Below, in pieces: positions 44,844 to 52,946 of a stretch of DNA of 64,000 nt; position 1 is the stretch's first letter; the number at the start of each line of letters is the position of its first letter. The notes below the pieces were generated by a model. That model did no database searches, was not told where the DNA came from, and saw nothing but the letters and a program-made list of their open reading frames with translations. The position numbers and the translations under genes were made by a program. The stretch is from NCBI RefSeq assembly GCF_019800885.1, contig NZ_JAHVKE010000001.1, positions 1 to 64,000 of the forward strand, written 5' to 3'. Source of the DNA: Maritalea mobilis (GTDB lineage Bacteria; Pseudomonadota; Alphaproteobacteria; Rhodobacterales; Rhodobacteraceae).

Positions 44844-45433
44844 GCCCCCTTGGCGGTATCCTCCGGCGGGGCCGACGGGCGGGTGCTGACCGCGTCCTCG
44901 GGGGCGGGGTTCTTCGGCGGCTGGCCCAGCCGGCCCAGCACGTCGCGGGCATAGGCCGCGCCGCCCGACGCCATCAGCGTTTCGGTCATCATCGCGCGCA
45001 GGGCGGTGGCCTCGGGATGGGCCTCGATCGCCGAAACGAGAATGGCCTTTGCCGCTTCGACATCGCCCAGATGCATTGCGATTCGCGACCGCCCCATCGC
45101 GCGCAGCGGGGCAGAGACATTTCCCTCCCGGTCGGCGCGGGCAATCAGGTCGCGCGCGTCGGACACGCGGTTGGCCGAAAGCGCCGCGGCCAGCAGCACA
45201 TCGAACGTGTCGTCATCCAGCGTGTCCGTGGCCAGCCGCGCCTCGGTGTCCTGCGCGGCGTCGCGGTCCTCCATGCTCATCTGCGCCAGAAGCAGCAGCC
45301 GCAACAGCGATTTGTCCCCCGGGCTGTGGCTCAGACCGGTTTCGGCCGCCTGCCGGGCCACGCCCGGGTTTCCTTTCCTCAGCGCGGCGACGGCCAGCCC
45401 CGCATCCAGTTCGGTCTTGCGTTTTCGTTCCAT
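44840..45433 (-). CDS. TPR-like repeat protein
   Basis: A 197-residue soluble protein made of paired helices with the spacing of tetratricopeptide repeats: AVAALRKGNPGVARQAAETGL, DTFDVLLAAALSANRVSDARDLI (about 78-100) and GDVEAAKAILVSAIEAHPEATALRA. The last 25 residues are proline-rich and polar. No signal peptide is present. It probably acts as an adaptor in a protein complex; the partner is unknown. Confidence 0.7.
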   Translation of the reverse strand: MERKRKTELDAGLAVAALRKGNPGVARQAAETGLSHSPGDKSLLRLLLLAQMSMEDRDAAQDTEARLATDTLDDDTFDVLLAAALSANRVSDARDLIARADREGNVSAPLRAMGRSRIAMHLGDVEAAKAILVSAIEAHPEATALRAMMTETLMASGGAAYARDVLGRLGQPPKNPAPEDAVSTRPSAPPEDTAKGA

Positions 45434-45767
45434 CGGTATGCCCCCTTGTCCGATTGGCTTGTGACGTGTCCCGGCGCGTGCCCCCCCGACCGGAGGGCGC
45501 GGGCCATCCGGTTCCCCGCCGCTCGCGATATCGGGGGGGGGGCACCCTCCAAGCCTAATCCGCGATCAGGTTAAGACTTCGTTAATCACGTGGAATATCG
45601 TTGCGGCAGAGCGGATGTGCCAGATCTGCACTGATGCCGAATTGATCACCGCCATGGCCAGCGCGCCGTTGCGTCACAGGGGCACTTGTTGCAACACTGA
45701 TCGCCGAACATTTCCACGACCGGCCGCGCTCTGCCCGCAGCCTCATTTGCAAGCATGGAGCCCTTCC
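45434..45767. other. Intergenic region with a G10 tract
   Basis: 334 bases between divergent genes. It carries C7 at 45481-45487 and an uninterrupted G10 at 45533-45542, then an AT-richer part (GGTTAAGACTTCGTTAATCACG) that is a plausible promoter for the rightward secreted proteins. No reading frame here has coding character. Confidence 0.5.
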
Positions 45768-47534
45768 TTGTTCAAAGCTGTCTCGAATGACCGTTTTCCC
45801 CTGCCACGCAAGGCCCGTCTGCACGCGATGGCCGCGCCGATGGCCGTCGCGGCCTGCCTGGCCGCGCCCATGGCCGCGGCGCAGGGAATCGCCCCGCCCG
45901 ATGCCGACACCATCGCGGAACGCATGGCGACGCTCGGCTCGGACGTGCCGGGCTCGATCTGGGCCATGCAGCCCTTCATGAATTCCGAGGAACTGGTGGC
46001 CGAGGACGGCACCACCTATCGCCTGTCCTCGATGAACCCTTACGTCAACGCCTGGTTCGTCCTCGAGGTTGCGCCACAGGGCGGGTCGTCGCGCTACTAC
46101 CACCTGGAGAATGCCGATCGGGACGAATGGCAGATCTCGCTGGTCGAAGATGGCGGCGCCCCGGCAATCCGCGTGCTCGGCACCGGTGACGAGGATGGCG
46201 AAGAAATCCTTTGCGCCCCGTGGGAGGACAATGGCCTGCAAGAGGCGCGCGATACGGGCCTGCCCTTCGCGCCGCTTTGCGAATGGTCGGTCTTCCTGCG
46301 CAACCCGGTGACGGGCAACCGCACCACCCGCGAGGCCGTGGCCGAGTTCCTGCGCGACAACGTGCTTTTTGGCGACTCCATCGTGAACCTGATCAAGGGC
46401 ACCTTCTTCGAGGATGCCTTCATGGTCTCGTCCGAGGGGCTGGAGGTCGAGGAAGAGGTCGACGGCGTCGCCCTTCTGGGCGAGGCGCTGCTCGACCGTG
46501 CGCCGGTGATGCGCCCCTATATGGGCTTTGACCTTGTCGGCGCCGAGGACGGCATGCAGGCCGGCAGCTGGTACGAGGTGGACGGCGCCGACGGCATCTA
46601 TGCCAGCGTCATGCAACCTGGCATGATCGCGAACGAGGTCTTCCAGGTGCCCGGAGCCAACCGCCTCGACGGCGTGGAAAGCCGCGCCGACGTCTACCTC
46701 GTGGCCTTCGACATGGGGGAATTCACCCTCGGCTACGAGCCGGGCACCGATCACCCGCGCCTTGGCTGGTCCTCGCGTCCCAGCCATCGCCATTACCAGG
46801 GCCGCGGCCCCGACGGGTTCGACAGCCCCGATCCGCTGGTGCGCACCGGTACGCTGAACCCCACCTACGCGGAGTCGGTCGCGGCCATCTTCACCGGCGG
46901 CTTCAAGCGCGACCATGGCGCCTGGCGCTTCGGTGACTACGCGACCTTCAATTACGGCCACCATTACGGCTTCATGGTGGACGGGGTGATCTTGTCGCGT
47001 CTTTGGGAGAACCTCGCCACCATGTACATGACCCATGATGGTGAAGTCGTCATGCGGACCTGGACCGAGGAAGACAACTCGGCCGAGTTCCTGTCGACCC
47101 TTCAATTCGCGCGCCAGAACGGTGTTGCGATCATCGAAGACGGCGTGCCGGGGGCGCGCGTGACCTCCTGGGGCGGGGGCAACTGGTCGGGCTCGGCGAA
47201 CGCCGACCTGCGCACCCTGCGCGCCGGGGCCTGCACCCGCACGGTCGAGGGGCGGCAGTTCCTGATCTACGCCTATTTCTCGACCGCGACGCCCTCGGGC
47301 ATGGCGCGCACCTTCCAGGCGTACCAGTGCGATTATGCCATGCTCTTGGACATGAACAGCCAGGAGCACACCTACATGGCCCTCTACCAGCGCGAGGAAG
47401 AGGAGCTGGAGGCGCAGCACCTCGTGACCGGCATGGCCGAGGTCGATGTGCGCGGCTCGGACGGCGGGCGCATCCCGCGCTTCGTCAGCGCGCCCGATAA
47501 CCGCGATTTCTTCTATCTCATCCGGAGGGAGTGA
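45768..47534 (+). CDS. Secreted protein with phosphodiester-glycosidase-like C-terminal part
   Basis: A protein of about 588 residues exported by a signal peptide (AVAACLAAPMAAA). The N-terminal 350 residues are unlike anything I recognise. The last 230 residues follow the layout of the phosphodiester glycosidase family (NAGPA, PF09992): GGFKRDHGAW, FGMV-like YGFMVDGVIL, RTLRAGACTRTVEGR, then SGMARTFQAYQCDYAMLLD in place of the GM...GC..A..LDGGGS end. The final GGGS is replaced by MNSQEH, so activity is doubtful. The start is TTG with GGAG eight bases upstream; ATG 45828 would cut the signal peptide short. It is four bases before the FGE-like gene. Confidence 0.65.
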   Translation: MFKAVSNDRFPLPRKARLHAMAAPMAVAACLAAPMAAAQGIAPPDADTIAERMATLGSDVPGSIWAMQPFMNSEELVAEDGTTYRLSSMNPYVNAWFVLEVAPQGGSSRYYHLENADRDEWQISLVEDGGAPAIRVLGTGDEDGEEILCAPWEDNGLQEARDTGLPFAPLCEWSVFLRNPVTGNRTTREAVAEFLRDNVLFGDSIVNLIKGTFFEDAFMVSSEGLEVEEEVDGVALLGEALLDRAPVMRPYMGFDLVGAEDGMQAGSWYEVDGADGIYASVMQPGMIANEVFQVPGANRLDGVESRADVYLVAFDMGEFTLGYEPGTDHPRLGWSSRPSHRHYQGRGPDGFDSPDPLVRTGTLNPTYAESVAAIFTGGFKRDHGAWRFGDYATFNYGHHYGFMVDGVILSRLWENLATMYMTHDGEVVMRTWTEEDNSAEFLSTLQFARQNGVAIIEDGVPGARVTSWGGGNWSGSANADLRTLRAGACTRTVEGRQFLIYAYFSTATPSGMARTFQAYQCDYAMLLDMNSQEHTYMALYQREEEELEAQHLVTGMAEVDVRGSDGGRIPRFVSAPDNRDFFYLIRRE

Positions 47535-47538
47535 CGTG

Positions 47539-48561
47539 ATGCGACTGGGAACGACCCTAAAAACCACCATCGGGGCGGCCCTGGCGGCGCTGATGCTGTC
47601 GGGCGGGGCGCAGGGCCAGACCCTGGCCGAGAACAACGAGCTGATGTTCCAGCAGATGCGCGAGATCCGAGGCGTGTCTGCCGGCGAAATGCGCCGCATC
47701 CGCGAGATCTTTGCCGCAGCCCCCTGGATGGGGCAGGGCAACCCCTCGGTGACGCGCCACCCGATGACGCCGGAACAGGCCGCCGCGCGGCTGGGCGGGT
47801 CGGTCGAGCAGGTTCGCAACAGCTACCGCAACCGCGAATTCGAGCGCATCTGCGGCGAGCCCTTCATGGTGCCGCTCTACGACCCGCAGACGCAAAGCCC
47901 CTCGGACGCGACCGTGTGTGCCGACATGTTCGAATATCCGAACATCCCCATGGCCTACCCGGTGACCTGGGTGCGCGCCAACGAGGCGGCCATGCTCTGC
48001 GCGGCCGAGGGCAAGCGCATCGGCGACGCCCATGAATGGGAAGGCGCCGCGGCCGGTCAGCTTTTGCCGCCCGATTACCCGTTCGACATGATCCGCGGCA
48101 TGGGCATGTCGCAGGCCGTCAACACCATGCGCAGCTGGCACAACAACCGCTACGCCTCGACTCGGAACCTCTATTCCATCGGCCAGTGGCGCTCGGGCGT
48201 CTGCGCCACGGGGTCGTCGAAATCGCCGGGCTGTAACGGCGGCAGCTTCCAGGGCTGCGGCTCGAACACCTACCCGGCAGGGTCCTTCCCGGAATGCCGC
48301 TCGCCTTTGGGGGTGTACGACATCGACGGCAACGCCGCCGAGCACATGAACCTGCCGCTTGCCGAGGACCAGATGGCCAGCCGCGGCTCGACCACGCTTG
48401 GCGTGACCGAGATGAAGGGCTCGTGGTTCATCTGGGACACGATCCGCGCGCATGAGCACTGGGCGCGCTGGCGCGCGCCGTTCTGGCACGGCAGCCGCGT
48501 GATGTCGCCGTCGAGCCACCACAACTACCACCTCGGTTTCCGCTGCTTCCGCGATATCTGA
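47539..48561 (+). CDS. Secreted FGE/SUMF1-domain protein without catalytic cysteines
   Basis: A 340-residue exported protein with signal IGAALAALMLSGGAQG. From about residue 135 it has the formylglycine-generating-enzyme fold: YPVTWVRANEAAMLCAAEGKR, HEWEGAAAG, GVYDIDGNAAEHMNL and the closing YHLGFRCFRD. In true FGEs the strand before the end carries the two copper-binding cysteines; here the equivalent GSWFIWDTIRAHEHWARWR has none, and histidines and tryptophans take their place. It therefore cannot be a classic FGE and may bind metal or ligand in another way. Several paired cysteines in 221-253 suggest disulfides. It is coupled to the preceding secreted protein. Confidence 0.8.
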   Translation: MRLGTTLKTTIGAALAALMLSGGAQGQTLAENNELMFQQMREIRGVSAGEMRRIREIFAAAPWMGQGNPSVTRHPMTPEQAAARLGGSVEQVRNSYRNREFERICGEPFMVPLYDPQTQSPSDATVCADMFEYPNIPMAYPVTWVRANEAAMLCAAEGKRIGDAHEWEGAAAGQLLPPDYPFDMIRGMGMSQAVNTMRSWHNNRYASTRNLYSIGQWRSGVCATGSSKSPGCNGGSFQGCGSNTYPAGSFPECRSPLGVYDIDGNAAEHMNLPLAEDQMASRGSTTLGVTEMKGSWFIWDTIRAHEHWARWRAPFWHGSRVMSPSSHHNYHLGFRCFRDI

Positions 48562-48626
48562 GCGCGAGAGTCAAGGATCGGGCTAGGCTTCGGTACAGCC
48601 CCTCATTGAGATATGAAGCTCGAAAC

Positions 48627-48666
48627 GACTACGCCCCCGCAGATGTGCGGGGGCGTAGTCCGTTTT
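48627..48666. terminator. Strong bidirectional terminator
   Basis: GACTACGCCCCCGC and GCGGGGGCGTAGTC form a perfect 14-base stem with a six-base loop, flanked by AAAC on the left and GTTTT on the right. It separates the rightward FGE-like gene from the leftward secreted-protein gene. Confidence 0.85.
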
Positions 48667-48717
48667 GCGATCAGAAATCGGGTTCACAGCGTCCCATCGT
48701 TGCGTCATGTGTGCCGA

Positions 48718-49485
48718 TCACGGGAGGAAAACCTGTCGCGTGTAGACCGGGATATCCATGATTGCCAAAATCTGCTCGGAGCCATCGAAGATAGCGGACA
48801 GTTCCGGGATCGTGGATTGAAAGCTCAGTTCGCTCGCTCGATCCCGATCCATGGCAGCACTCATCACCACATCGACAAGCTGGCTATACCGATAAATGCG
48901 CGAAAAGGAGGGGTCGGCAGCGGACCAAGGGGTCGCTTCGCCCGGGCTCCAGCTTCTGCGGCCTGACGTGAAGTCGAGGTCGAGCGTCAGAGATCCATCT
49001 GCAGTCGTCGTCTCCCAGGTCTCATGCCGGGCGCGACCCTCGTTGGGGGGACCCTCCGAGAGGCTATGACGGGTCACCTCAGCTTCGACGGAGTTGAAGT
49101 ATGGGTCAGAGCCATCCGAGGCATAGATTCGATACACGAACAGCTGCGGGGGGCGTCCCTCGGTCGCGGCGAGACCGGCGAGCACGGCAAAGCGGCTGTT
49201 GGGCGGACCTGCCGCATCGCCGGCAGGGTCGAGCTGGATCAACCGATCGATAAAGACAACCAACAAGTTGGCACCCGCCATCGGCCCCTGTGGAAACGAA
49301 ATTGGCGCGTAGCCGTCTGGTGCAAACTCCAAGACGGCGTCTGGGTCTACGGCAAATCCGACAATCAAACGATTGTCGACATTCGTGCCAACCAGTGTCT
49401 CGGCCCGTGCTTCGCTTTGTGCAAATCCCATGAAGACGGCAAACACCAAGAAGAAAAATGAACGATATGTCCGACTGTATGTCAT
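48718..49485 (-). CDS. Secreted protein of unknown function
   Basis: A 255-residue protein with signal FFFLVFAVFMGFAQSEARA. The mature part is beta-rich: it opens VGTNVDNRLIVGFAVDPDAV, and GPMAGANLLVVFIDRLIQLD and LQLFVYRIY-like strands follow. The pattern (a proline/glycine rich opening, ligand-cavity-like strands) loosely recalls acetoacetate-decarboxylase-fold proteins, but no catalytic lysine motif is visible. It stands alone, convergent with the FGE-like gene. Confidence 0.7.
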   Translation of the reverse strand: MTYSRTYRSFFFLVFAVFMGFAQSEARAETLVGTNVDNRLIVGFAVDPDAVLEFAPDGYAPISFPQGPMAGANLLVVFIDRLIQLDPAGDAAGPPNSRFAVLAGLAATEGRPPQLFVYRIYASDGSDPYFNSVEAEVTRHSLSEGPPNEGRARHETWETTTADGSLTLDLDFTSGRRSWSPGEATPWSAADPSFSRIYRYSQLVDVVMSAAMDRDRASELSFQSTIPELSAIFDGSEQILAIMDIPVYTRQVFLP

Positions 49486-49704
49486 GTCTCATCCTCCCAT
49501 TCCTGCGACACGCACCAGAAAAGTCGGGCGAATTCGTGTAAAATGAAATGATTTGGATCAAGGGTCCGTGTTGTATGCGCCGATGGCAAGCTCAGGGCGG
49601 ATCGGTGGAACCGCACGAAGGGTATTGGCGGGGTCACCCGCATGAAAGAGGTCCGCCCCGGTGTTGCGGTACTGCGGAGCGTATGGGTCTTGGCTCGAAC
49701 GCGA

Positions 49705-49748
49705 AGAAAAAAACGCCCGCGCAGCATCCTGCGAGGGCGTTGGTCTTT
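49705..49748. terminator. Hairpin with flanking A- and T-runs
   Basis: ACGCCCGCGCAG (49713-49724) pairs with CTGCGAGGGCGT (49729-49740) with one mismatch. GAAGAAAAAAA precedes it and GGTCTTTCT follows, so it works best as a terminator for leftward transcription. Confidence 0.6.
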
Positions 49749-49810
49749 CTGTAGTATTGCTGGGGCTCAGCACGCCAGTGGGCCGATGCCGAGACAGGTG
49801 ACGGTCTCAA

Positions 49811-49842
49811 CCAAAAGGGGCCCGGACGTTCCGGCCCCCTGT
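49811..49842 (-). terminator. Terminator of the leftward small gene
   Basis: GGGGCC and GGCCCC with a short inner stem, followed on the minus strand by TTTTGG. It begins two bases after the stop codon of the small membrane protein gene. Confidence 0.6.
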
Positions 49843-49844
49843 TT

Positions 49845-50018
49845 TCATTTCACTGTCACTCGGGCCTGCTGAAGCCGCTCTTCGATGCCGTCCCGGGACA
49901 GGGACGATTTCGGCGGATTGGACTTGCGGTATTTTTCGGTCGCGCGGGCCGAGATGTAGGCAAAGGCTACAACAAAACCCAACGTACCGAAGTTCAGAAT
50001 TAGGCCACCGATTTCCAT
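49845..50018 (-). CDS. Small single-span membrane protein
   Basis: A 57-residue protein: a hydrophobic segment LILNFGTLGFVVAFAYISA at about 5-23, then a basic, polar tail (ATEKYRKSNPPKSS) with a helical end. The start at 50018 has AGAGGA six bases upstream. Proteins of this shape often modulate larger membrane complexes. No family is recognised. Confidence 0.55.
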   Translation of the reverse strand: MEIGGLILNFGTLGFVVAFAYISARATEKYRKSNPPKSSLSRDGIEERLQQARVTVK

Positions 50019-50139
50019 GGTCATTCCTCTCTTTCGGTTGCTGTGGTCGTCTGTGCCCCGCGAGATAGAGCCAGTCTTTTCGACGACAATGACGGCTGCA
50101 GTTGAAAATGCTGCAGCGCAACAACCATGAGGAAAGCGA

Positions 50140-50394
50140 TCAGCCGACGATGACGACAACCGCCGCAAGATAAAGGGCAAATCCGAGCAGGCCGAACTGA
50201 GCAGCGAAAAGGCTGACCCCCAAAAGAAGCGCGAGTGTCAGCCCAACGATCACGGCCTGGGACCGGACGGGAAGGGCTTCGACGCGTTCTTCAAGCGTGC
50301 GAAATCCGGTCTTGCGCGCAAAACCCGCGATCAGCGCAAGGGCCACCGTCCGAGAAGACTGCCACGCGGGCAACAGGATATCGCTTGCTGACAT
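50140..50394 (-). CDS. Small membrane protein, two hydrophobic segments
   Basis: An 84-residue protein with a polar, basic N-terminus (residues 1-45, including RKTGFRTLEERVEALP) and two closely spaced hydrophobic stretches to the C-terminus (AVIVGLTLALLLGVSLFAA and LLGFALYLAAVVVIVG). It is 121 bases upstream of the 57-residue gene on the same strand and may be co-transcribed. Function unknown. Confidence 0.55.
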   Translation of the reverse strand: MSASDILLPAWQSSRTVALALIAGFARKTGFRTLEERVEALPVRSQAVIVGLTLALLLGVSLFAAQFGLLGFALYLAAVVVIVG

Positions 50395-50672
50395 GCGGTT
50401 TCCCCTCACGTTCCGAGGCATGCGATAGCATACCGCTGCGTCAGGGTCTACCGGAACCCTCTCGCGTGCCAGCGGTGTCCGGACGCTGGCGGCTGTTGCT
50501 GAAACCGCTCTGCCAGTGGGCGCGCGTTCGGAGTTGGGCGGCCCCGGTTCGCGAGATCAGCGGCATACGGTGCCTCCGACCCAAATTGCCATTGGAGTGC
50601 GCAACGATCATGCGATAGGCAGCCCCTTGAGACGACCGCATGACCCGGTGTTGCAGGTGAGGGAGCCATCGC

Positions 50673-51050
50673 ATGGCAAACAGAAACGACGACAAGGCTT
50701 TCCTCAAATCCTTGTTGGAAGAAGACGAGGTCGAAATGAGCGTGGTGTTTTCAGACCCATCGCTCCCGGACAATCCGATGATCTATGTCAGCGACGAGTT
50801 CGAGGCTCAGACCGGTTATTCCCCCGAGGACGCTGTCGGGCGAAACTGTCGGTTCCTGCAAGGCCCCGACACCAACCCGCACGCGATCGAGGCCATTCGG
50901 CACGGTCTCAAGGCCGAGACACGGTTTACCATCGATATCCTGAATTACCGCAAGGACGGGTCGCCCTTCGTCAACCGTTTGCGCATCCGGCCGATCTATG
51001 ACGGCGACGGACGCCTGATCTATTTCGCGGGCGCGCAGAATCCCGTCTGA
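50673..51050 (+). CDS. Short LOV-domain blue-light photoreceptor (DsLOV-like)
   Basis: A 125-residue protein that is essentially one LOV (PAS) domain without an output domain. The flavin-adduct cysteine is C59 in GRNCRFLQGPDTNPH; the flavin-binding NYRKDGSPFVNRLRIRP follows. The sequence from DEVEMSVVFSDP to the end is nearly that of DsLOV of Dinoroseobacter shibae, a fast-cycling short LOV protein known to affect photopigment. Residue M36, equal to M49 of DsLOV which is linked with its very fast dark recovery, is kept. It stands alone on the plus strand, and the output partner is unknown. Confidence 0.93.
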   Translation: MANRNDDKAFLKSLLEEDEVEMSVVFSDPSLPDNPMIYVSDEFEAQTGYSPEDAVGRNCRFLQGPDTNPHAIEAIRHGLKAETRFTIDILNYRKDGSPFVNRLRIRPIYDGDGRLIYFAGAQNPV

Positions 51051-51095
51051 GGGCTGCGCCGGTCCTGCGCCTTGGCTAGACCACGGATATGAGAA

Positions 51096-51126
51096 AGGCC
51101 CGCCCCGGTGTTCCGGTGGCGGGCCT
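51096..51126. terminator. Shared terminator between LOV gene and leftward gene
   Basis: AGGCCCGCC and GGCGGGCCT form a perfect nine-base stem with a 13-base loop. On the minus strand TTTCTC follows, on the plus strand CGCTCTTCC. It lies between two convergent genes. Confidence 0.65.
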
Positions 51127-51160
51127 CGCTCTTCCGCGTCCCTCGTCTTGCGACTTGCGG

Positions 51161-52753
51161 TTATTGCAGTGCGGCGAGCCGCACGGTCGTGGAATTCAGC
51201 GGGCCATCGTCGTTCAAAAGGCTCGCATACTGGCCATCGGTCAGCAGGCTGCGCAGGTCTATGGCGCGGCCATTGACGTAAGCCGTGCGGCTGACCAGCC
51301 GGATGCCGTGGCTGTAATCGGCGTAGTATTCGCCATGCACGGTCGAGAGCGGCTGGATCGGGTTGCCGTTCGAGCGGTGCCAGCCATAGATCGCGACCCG
51401 TCCGGGCGCGCGGCTCAGGCGGTTGGCGATGACCACGTCCTTTTTGTGCCCGGCGACGAGGATGCCGCCACGCCCACCGGCGCGGGCGAACTGACCATCC
51501 ACGGTCGCGTCATGGCGCAGGAAGTAGTCGGTCGAGGACATTTGCGGCCCCGGCGTCATGGGCGAGGGCGACAGGCGCAGGTCGGCCTGCGCATAGATCG
51601 CGTCGACCATGCGGGTCGTGGGCAGCATCATGTCGAACCCGTCGGCCACCCGCAGCGCGGCGGGCAGACCCAGCGGCACGCGCACATGGTCGGCATCCGA
51701 CCCGATGGCGAGGTAATCCGGCGTCACGCAGATCGTGATCTCGGTCTGGCGGCCGCCGGCGATGCCGGTGAAGCTGACCGGTTGCAGATCGCGCAGGAAA
51801 TCCGGGACGTTGCCCGACAGCGCCTGCTCGACGATGGCGTTGTCGCGTCCGCTGCCCGACCCGTTGCCGAGGCTCGCCATGACGGCCGAGCCGGAGGGCG
51901 CGCTGCCACGGCGGCGCGGGATGTCGGCAAGCCGCGACGAACAGGGGTTGGACCCTGCGCGCGGACCCAGAAGGCTGGGACGGCCCGGATCTTCGTAGCG
52001 GGCCAGCGTGATTTCTTCCTCGGGCTCGACGGCGCGGGCGACCTGGATGCCGGGATCGGTGCGACCGGGCGCGGTGCGGGCCGGGAACCGTTCGGCCAGC
52101 CCCTCGGGGCGCAGCGTCGGGCGCGGGCTGACGGCGGCCAGCAGGACCGAAGGCGCGGCCTCGGGTGCACCCTCGGCACCCGGCGTTTCAGACACGATCG
52201 GGGCGGCACGGGCTATGATCGCCTCGGGCCGCACGGACGGCGTCGGCAAGGCCAGCGCGCGGGCCGTGGTCAGGTTGCGCGCAACCTGCACCACCTCGAC
52301 CCCGATCTGGGGGCGCGGCACGGCCTCGACCGGCGGGCGGCCCAGCATGACGGGCACCGAAACCGGCTCGACGGCATCTGGCGTGCTGCCGCGCGGGGTG
52401 GCCAGGGCCAGCCGCGGGGCGCGCATTGGTGTAAGCAGTGGCGCCTGGCGCACGGCTGCAAGCTCATCCTCGAATTCCCCAAGCGTAAGCGCCCCCGAGG
52501 CCTCGGCCTGGGGATACTGGCGCGCCTCGGTCGGGCGCGGGGCGGGCCGCACTGCGGCCAACTCTTCGGTGGCGGTGGCGCTCCGAGACCCGATACGGGC
52601 GTCGGACACGTTCGAGAGAACGACGAAACTGCAGAGTGCGGCAATACAGGTCGAGGCGATGGAAGTCGCCAAGACGATATCACTGCGGTCCATTAGCCTG
52701 GATGCACTGCCCCTACGTCGCGCCTCGTTCTGCGCGATAACTGTCCCTTTCAT
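51161..52753 (-). CDS. Membrane-anchored conserved protein of unknown function
   Basis: A 530-residue protein. One membrane segment lies near the N-terminus (IVLATSIASTCIAALCSFVVL). Residues about 55-290 are low-complexity, rich in proline, alanine and arginine, and probably form an extended linker in the periplasm. The globular C-terminal part (about 330-530) has FRDLQPVSFTGIAGG, TPGPQMSSTDYFLRHD, VAGHKKDVVIANRL, AIYGWHRSNGNPIQPLS and ADYSHGIRLV, with conserved-looking histidines and aspartates that could be catalytic. I have seen this block in other bacterial hypothetical proteins but cannot name a function. M21 is an alternative start. Confidence 0.7.
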   Translation of the reverse strand: MKGTVIAQNEARRRGSASRLMDRSDIVLATSIASTCIAALCSFVVLSNVSDARIGSRSATATEELAAVRPAPRPTEARQYPQAEASGALTLGEFEDELAAVRQAPLLTPMRAPRLALATPRGSTPDAVEPVSVPVMLGRPPVEAVPRPQIGVEVVQVARNLTTARALALPTPSVRPEAIIARAAPIVSETPGAEGAPEAAPSVLLAAVSPRPTLRPEGLAERFPARTAPGRTDPGIQVARAVEPEEEITLARYEDPGRPSLLGPRAGSNPCSSRLADIPRRRGSAPSGSAVMASLGNGSGSGRDNAIVEQALSGNVPDFLRDLQPVSFTGIAGGRQTEITICVTPDYLAIGSDADHVRVPLGLPAALRVADGFDMMLPTTRMVDAIYAQADLRLSPSPMTPGPQMSSTDYFLRHDATVDGQFARAGGRGGILVAGHKKDVVIANRLSRAPGRVAIYGWHRSNGNPIQPLSTVHGEYYADYSHGIRLVSRTAYVNGRAIDLRSLLTDGQYASLLNDDGPLNSTTVRLAALQ

Positions 52754-52946
52754 GAGTTTGGGGTAAGCCGAAAGTGTTAAATTCGCAACAACACCAAGGC
52801 GGGTTTTTCTTGACCTGTTGCACCCTTGGCAGATTTTCGCCGTTCTGGCGGTTTGTTGCGCGAGATTCGGCCAGTGCCGCGCGCATCTTCCCCGAAATCC
52901 GCAACGCCCCCTGGTTCATCGGGCCTTTCGGCGCGCGTTTTGCCTC

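Larger units (their letters stand above)
49486..49844. other. Intergenic region with two terminators
   Basis: 359 bases with no supported gene. Two hairpins with T/A-runs lie at 49713-49740 and 49817-49838. The part next to 49485 is AT-rich (GTGTAAAATGAAATGATTTGG) and probably holds the promoter of the leftward secreted protein. Confidence 0.5.

Noticed and set aside
45582-47819. A 745-codon minus-strand frame opposite the secreted protein pair
   Set aside because: The plus-strand genes have signal peptides, ribosome sites and family features; this frame has none.
47539-48561. Genuine formylglycine-generating enzyme for a sulfatase
   Set aside because: The segment equal to the catalytic cysteine strand has no cysteine and no sulfatase gene is in the window.
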